NCBI GenBank assembly: GCA_027487055.1
Contig: JAIYEJ010000072.1
Location: forward strand, 1-10,687
DNA from: Methylotenera sp.
GTDB lineage: Bacteria; Pseudomonadota; Gammaproteobacteria; Burkholderiales; Methylophilaceae
Reading direction: 5' to 3'
DNA length: 10,687 nt
The notes beneath the pieces are model-generated. The model searched no databases and was not told the DNA's origin. It was given only the letters and a program-made list of their open reading frames with translations. Below, in pieces: positions 7,687 through 10,687 of this stretch; position 1 is the stretch's first letter, and the number at the start of each line of letters is the position of its first letter. Made by a program: the position numbers and the translations under genes.

Positions 7687-7743
7687 AATTAATTTGGATT
7701 AATAGCAAAATATTAAAGTTTTTAATCGCATATAAACTAGCTC

Positions 7744-7748
7744 GGAGG
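7744..7748 (+). promoter_or_regulatory. Strong Shine-Dalgarno of hps
   Basis: GGAGG lies 11 nt before the ATG at 7760. It is the only near-consensus Shine-Dalgarno in the window. The his genes, murA, ibaG and the ABC genes show weak or no such site. This fits the need for abundant HPS during growth on C1 compounds. Confidence 0.75.
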
Positions 7749-7759
7749 AAATAAGTATC

Positions 7760-8692
7760 ATGGCACAAACCCAAATGGCACTAGATTCATTAGATTTTGA
7801 CGCAACAGTAGCACTAGCAGCTAAAGTTGCTCCACACGTAGACATTTTAGAAATCGGTACACCATGCATTAAGCATAACGGTATTGAATTGCTTAAAACA
7901 TTGCGCGCTAAATTCCCAAATAACAAAATCTTAGTTGATTTAAAAACAATGGACGCTGGCTTCTACGAAGCTGAGCCATTCTACAAAGCGGGTGCAGATA
8001 TTTGTACAGTGTTGGGTACTGCTGATATCGGTACAATCAAAGGCGTAATCGATGTTGCTAATAAATACGGCAAAATGGCACAAGTTGACTTGATCAACGT
8101 TGCAGATAAAAAAGCACGTACATTAGAAGTTGCTAAATTAGGTGCACACATCATCGGCGTGCACACTGGTTTAGATCAGCAAGCTGCAGGTCAAACACCG
8201 TTTGTTGATTTGGCAATGGTAACTGGTTTAAACACTGGAGCTAAAGTTTCTGTAGCAGGTGGTGTTAAAGCTGCAACAGTGCGCCAAGTAGTAGATGCAG
8301 GTGCTGATATTGTGGTAGCTGGTGCAGCAATTTACGGTGCAGCAGATCCAGCAGCTTCAGCAGCTGAAATTACTGGTTTAGCACGTGCAGGTGGTGCTTC
8401 AGCAGGCGGAATGGGTAAATTCTTACCATGGATTTTAATTGCAGGTGCAGTATTGCTTGGTTTGTATTTGCTTTCTGGTAAAAAAGCAGAAGAAATGCCA
8501 GCAGCAGCTGACGCAGCGATGGAACAAGTTGAAGGTGCGGCAGCAGAGGGCGCAGCAGCAGTTGAGGGTGCGGCAGTTGAAGGTGCAGCAGCAGTTGAAG
8601 GTGCAGCAGCAGAGGGCGCAGCAGCAGTTGAAGGTGCAGCAGAAGCAGCAACAGCAACTGAAGCAGCGCCAGCAGAACCAGCAGCTCAATAA
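7760..8692 (+). CDS. hps: 3-Hexulose-6-phosphate synthase with C-terminal membrane segment and repeat tail
   Basis: Residues 1-208 form a complete HPS of the OMP-decarboxylase superfamily (TIM barrel), which condenses formaldehyde with ribulose 5-phosphate to give 3-hexulose 6-phosphate, the entry step of the RuMP pathway. Expected active-site residues are visible: Asp9, Glu31 in LEIGTP, Asp60-x-Lys62-x-x-Asp65 in DLKTMDAG, His135 in GVHTGLDQQ, and the phosphate-binding SVAGGVK and VAGAAIYG segments. Usual HPS proteins end near residue 210. Here the frame continues without a stop through a Gly-rich linker (211-220), one strongly hydrophobic segment (221-238), Lys-Lys (241-242), and an acidic tail rich in Ala, Glu and Gly (243-310) with an 11-residue repeat. 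The enzyme has no signal peptide, so the catalytic part should stay cytosolic with the protein anchored to the inner membrane. The gene has its own candidate promoter, a strong Shine-Dalgarno and a terminator. Confidence 0.95.
   Translation: MAQTQMALDSLDFDATVALAAKVAPHVDILEIGTPCIKHNGIELLKTLRAKFPNNKILVDLKTMDAGFYEAEPFYKAGADICTVLGTADIGTIKGVIDVANKYGKMAQVDLINVADKKARTLEVAKLGAHIIGVHTGLDQQAAGQTPFVDLAMVTGLNTGAKVSVAGGVKAATVRQVVDAGADIVVAGAAIYGAADPAASAAEITGLARAGGASAGGMGKFLPWILIAGAVLLGLYLLSGKKAEEMPAAADAAMEQVEGAAAEGAAAVEGAAVEGAAAVEGAAAEGAAAVEGAAEAATATEAAPAEPAAQ
8528..8659 (+). repeat. 33-bp tandem repeat encoding 11-residue Ala/Glu/Gly units in the hps tail
   Basis: Four consecutive 33-bp units start with GTTGA at 8528, 8561, 8594 and 8627. 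They encode VEGAAAEGAAA, VEGAAVEGAAA, VEGAAAEGAAA and a degenerate VEGAAEAATAT (residues 257-300). Units 1 and 3 differ at only one silent position, pointing to recent duplication or conversion. Each unit is itself made of two shorter EGAA modules. Confidence 0.9.
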
Positions 8693-8708
8693 TAGTTGTT
8701 TTGAACTT

Positions 8709-8736
8709 AAAAGCCGACTATTTAGTCGGCTTTTTT
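8709..8736 (+). terminator. Rho-independent terminator after hps
   Basis: AAAAGCCGAC (8709-8718) pairs with GTCGGCTTTT (8725-8734) around a 6-nt loop that can partly close, and the right arm runs into six Ts (8731-8736). It begins 16 bp after the hps stop and should largely separate hps from hisB. Confidence 0.9.
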
Positions 8737-8789
8737 ATTGCAAGTTGTTATGGCATCACAAAAAAGTGTTTATGCGCCCAAGTTTAGGT

Positions 8790-8815
8790 TAAAATACTGT
8801 TAAAGTATTCTTTTT
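8790..8815 (+). promoter_or_regulatory. Possible hisB promoter element / small hairpin with T run
   Basis: Because a terminator follows hps, hisB should have its own promoter in 8737-8843. TAAAAT (8790-8795) is the best -10 candidate, but no good -35 matches it. Overlapping it, AATACT (8793-8798) and AGTATT (8804-8809) form a 6-bp dyad followed by CTTTTT, like a very weak terminator or operator. This is a low-confidence reading. Confidence 0.25.
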
Positions 8816-8843
8816 AAATAATTATTAAATTAATTTATATCTC

Positions 8844-9431
8844 ATGCGCAAAGCAGAAGTCACACGTAACACCTTAGAAACTCAAATTTCAATTGCTATT
8901 AATATTGATGGTTCTGGCCAGTCTCAATTCGATACTGGACTAGGCTTTTTAGATCACATGTTAGATCAAGTGGCGCGTCACGGTATGATGGATATTAATG
9001 TTCAAGCTAAAGGTGATTTGCATATTGATGCGCACCATACGGTTGAGGATATTGGTATCACTCTTGGCCAATCATTTACAAAAGCGATTGGCGATAAAAA
9101 AGGGATTAATCGCTATGGCCATGCTTATGTACCGCTAGATGAGGCATTAAGTCGTGTTGTGCTCGATTTATCAGGTCGCCCAGGCTTAGAGTTTAACTGT
9201 GAGTTTACACGCTCTGCGATAGGCGAGTTTGATGTGGATCTTTTTCACGAGTTTTTTCAAGGTTTTGTAAACCACGCCAATGTGACTTTGCACATCGATA
9301 ACTTAAAAGGCCATAACTCACATCACCAAGCCGAGACGATATTTAAAGCTTTTGGCCGTGCTTTGCGTATGGCGGTAACATATGACGAGCGCATGTCAGG
9401 CATTATGCCATCTACCAAAGGAAGCCTGTAA
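8844..9431 (+). CDS. hisB: Imidazoleglycerol-phosphate dehydratase (HisB)
   Basis: HisB dehydrates imidazole glycerol phosphate to imidazole acetol phosphate, the substrate of HisC. This is the monofunctional 195-residue form without the N-terminal histidinol phosphatase domain found in enterobacteria, so a separate phosphatase must exist elsewhere. The two metal-binding repeats are intact: GLGFLDHMLDQVARHG with His45, DAHHTVEDIGI with His64, His65 and Glu68, His144 in FVNHANVTLH, and GHNSHHQAETIFKAFGRALRMA with His160, His161 and Glu164. The C-terminal PSTKGSL ending is typical. The ATG at 8844 gives the usual N terminus (MRKAEVTRNTLETQI). The gene lies 151 bp after hps, behind the hps terminator, with hisH following 40 bp downstream. 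Confidence 0.97.
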   Translation: MRKAEVTRNTLETQISIAINIDGSGQSQFDTGLGFLDHMLDQVARHGMMDINVQAKGDLHIDAHHTVEDIGITLGQSFTKAIGDKKGINRYGHAYVPLDEALSRVVLDLSGRPGLEFNCEFTRSAIGEFDVDLFHEFFQGFVNHANVTLHIDNLKGHNSHHQAETIFKAFGRALRMAVTYDERMSGIMPSTKGSL

Positions 9432-9471
9432 AGCCCTAAACGCGCTGGACATTTACGCTAAAAATACAGTT

Positions 9472-10116
9472 ATGCAGAAAGTAGATATTGCAGTTGTGGA
9501 TTACGGCATGGGCAATTTGCGCTCAGTATCTCAAGCTGTAGCGCATGTGGCACAAGGCAAAAAGGTAGTCATCACGAGTGACGCAGAAGCTATCATAAAT
9601 GCGGAGCGTATTGTTTTCCCTGGGCAGGGTGCCATGCCAGACTGTATGCGTGAGTTAGAAGCGCGTGGTTTACGCGGTGCAATAATTGAAGCGGCACAGA
9701 ACAAACCATTTTTTGGTATTTGTATTGGCATGCAGTTATTGTTTGACCATTCTGAGGAGGGTGACACGCTGGGTTTGGGCCTGTTAAAAGGAAATGTCAA
9801 ACGATTTGAATCTGCGAAAATGGTGGATGCCAATGGAGAAAAGCTTAAAGTGCCGCATATGGGATGGAATCAAGTCTATCAAACCAAGTCACACATTTTG
9901 TGGCAGGGCGTGGCAGAGGCAACGCGTTTTTACCATGTACATAGTTATTATGCTGCACCACAAAATGATGCAGTAAGTGCAGGCGAAACTGAATATCCAA
10001 ATCGCTTTACCAGTGCAGTTGCGTTTGAAAATATTTTTGCTACGCAATTTCATGTAGAAAAAAGTGCACAAGCTGGATTGCAATTGCTTGCTAACTTTAT
10101 CAATTGGAAGCCTTAA
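9472..10116 (+). CDS. hisH: Imidazole glycerol phosphate synthase glutaminase subunit (HisH)
   Basis: HisH releases ammonia from glutamine and channels it to HisF for ring closure. HisF is not in the window but is expected after hisA. The class I glutamine amidotransferase triad is present: Cys84 in FGICIGMQLLF, with His194 and Glu196 in TQFHVEKS. The oxyanion region PGQGAMPDC (50-58) is also clear. The start is placed at ATG 9472, giving 214 residues and the usual N terminus VDIAVVDYGMGNLRSV. An in-frame ATG at 9382 would add 30 residues that overlap hisB and look like out-of-frame hisB sequence. The residue between His194 and Glu196 is Val, where Pro is common. The gene lies 40 bp after hisB. 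Confidence 0.96.
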   Translation: MQKVDIAVVDYGMGNLRSVSQAVAHVAQGKKVVITSDAEAIINAERIVFPGQGAMPDCMRELEARGLRGAIIEAAQNKPFFGICIGMQLLFDHSEEGDTLGLGLLKGNVKRFESAKMVDANGEKLKVPHMGWNQVYQTKSHILWQGVAEATRFYHVHSYYAAPQNDAVSAGETEYPNRFTSAVAFENIFATQFHVEKSAQAGLQLLANFINWKP

Positions 10117-10130
10117 ACTTGTTAAGGCTT
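10108..10130 (+). other. Stem-loop spanning the hisH stop codon
   Basis: AAGCCTTAA (10108-10116), which includes the hisH TAA, is exactly complementary to TTAAGGCTT (10122-10130) across a 5-nt loop. No T run follows, so it is probably not an intrinsic terminator. It may be an RNA processing or stability element in the 71-bp hisH-hisA gap, the rest of which is very AT-rich (10137-10187) and shows no clear promoter. Confidence 0.5.
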
Positions 10131-10187
10131 GGTAAACTGGAAGTCTTAATTAACCTTATTTGTTATTTAAATTAATTAATAAAAATC

Positions 10188-10687
10188 ATGCTCATTATTC
10201 CTGCAATAGATCTTAAAGACGGTCACTGTGTTCGATTAAAACAAGGTGTTATGGAAGGCGCTACAGTCTTCTCAGAAGACCCGGGCGCAATGGCAAGACA
10301 TTGGGTAGACCAAGGTGGAAAGCGTTTGCATTTGGTGGATTTAAACGGTGCATTTGCTGGCAAACCAGTCAATGAAGGCGCGATTAAATCAATTGTAGCG
10401 GCTTGCAAAGGTGAGATTCCAATTCAATTAGGCGGCGGTATTCGTGATTTAGAAACCATCGAGCGTTATTTGGATGATGGAATCGATTACGTCATTATTG
10501 GTACTGCGGCTGTAAAAACACCAGGCTTTTTGCATGAGGCATGTTATGCCTTTCCAGGACAAATCATGGTTGGTTTGGATGCCAAAGATGGTAAAGTCGC
10601 AATCGATGGGTGGAGCAAGCTCACTGGTCATGACGTGATTGATTTAGCGAAGAAGTTTGAAGATTATGGCGTTAATTCAATTGTTTA
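10188..10687 (+). CDS. hisA: ProFAR isomerase (HisA), 3' end outside window
   Basis: HisA is the (beta-alpha)8-barrel isomerase that converts ProFAR to PRFAR, the substrate of the HisH/HisF synthase. The frame opens at ATG 10188 with MLIIPAIDLKDGHCVRLKQG and stays open to the end of the window (166 codons plus two bases), so roughly the last third is missing. The catalytic Asp8 in PAIDLKDG and the second catalytic Asp131 in VGLDAKDGKVAIDGW are both present, as is the phosphate-binding LGGGIRD (81-87). HLVDLNGAFAG (48-58) is also typical. HisF is closely related, but its equivalent N terminus (with CLDV in place of AIDL) differs, so HisA is the right call. The gene follows hisH as expected for a his operon. 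Confidence 0.96.
   Translation, partial: MLIIPAIDLKDGHCVRLKQGVMEGATVFSEDPGAMARHWVDQGGKRLHLVDLNGAFAGKPVNEGAIKSIVAACKGEIPIQLGGGIRDLETIERYLDDGIDYVIIGTAAVKTPGFLHEACYAFPGQIMVGLDAKDGKVAIDGWSKLTGHDVIDLAKKFEDYGVNSIV

Noticed and set aside
8528..8659. CRISPR-like array
   Set aside because: The 33-bp units are directly adjacent with no spacers and keep the hps reading frame; this is a coding tandem repeat.
8370..8689. Leu-rich and Cys-rich open frames on the - strand opposite the hps tail
   Set aside because: These are complementary readings of the same low-complexity repeat and resemble no known protein.
8439..8792. Gln-rich open frame on the + strand overlapping the hps tail
   Set aside because: It is the shifted reading of the GCA-rich repeat and runs through the hps stop and terminator, with no independent start signal.
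7610..8843. Mobile element carrying hps
   Set aside because: No transposase, integrase, terminal inverted repeats or target-site duplication was found at either edge.
9382..9471. Longer HisH start at ATG 9382, overlapping hisB
   Set aside because: The 30 extra residues lie mostly inside hisB in another frame and have no HisH-like character; the family N terminus begins at Met 9472.

Overview
The window looks like a chromosomal segment from an obligate or near-obligate methylotrophic betaproteobacterium of the Methylophilaceae (Methylotenera/Methylophilus type). This is inferred from moderately AT-rich DNA, the gene order mlaC-mlaB-ABC exporter-ibaG-grxD-murA-hisGDCBHA, and a 3-hexulose-6-phosphate synthase gene (hps) of the ribulose monophosphate (RuMP) pathway lying inside the histidine cluster. 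All recognised genes are on the + strand, and gaps are short except around hps.

Layout. (1) 1-933: the end of an Mla phospholipid-transport operon. It holds mlaC, whose signal peptide runs off the left edge, then mlaB, then an intrinsic terminator. (2) 972-2725: an ABC exporter pair of the YadG/YadH type whose genes overlap by 4 bp. (3) 2747-4598: a BolA-family gene (ibaG type), a CGFS monothiol glutaredoxin (grxD) and murA, which starts at TTG. (4) 4616-7609: hisG (short form), hisD and hisC, tightly packed. (5) 7610-8736: an hps unit with its own candidate promoter, an inverted repeat at the predicted transcript start, a strong Shine-Dalgarno and its own terminator. (6) 8844-10687: hisB, hisH and hisA; hisA is cut by the right edge.

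How the genes work together. MlaC/MlaB serve outer-membrane lipid asymmetry. The BolA-like protein and the CGFS glutaredoxin are a known type of iron-sulfur partner pair. MurA commits UDP-GlcNAc to peptidoglycan. HisG/D/C/B/H/A cover most of histidine biosynthesis; HisZ, HisF, HisI and HisE are not in the window. HPS fixes formaldehyde onto ribulose 5-phosphate, which is drawn from the same pentose-phosphate pool that supplies PRPP to HisG.

The standout is the hps product. A complete HPS catalytic domain (about residues 1-208) is followed in frame by a Gly-rich linker, one hydrophobic segment (about 221-238) and an acidic Ala/Glu/Gly tail built on an 11-residue (33-bp) tandem repeat. This predicts a membrane-tethered form of an enzyme normally regarded as soluble. 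The rest of the window is ordinary housekeeping sequence with a few smaller oddities.
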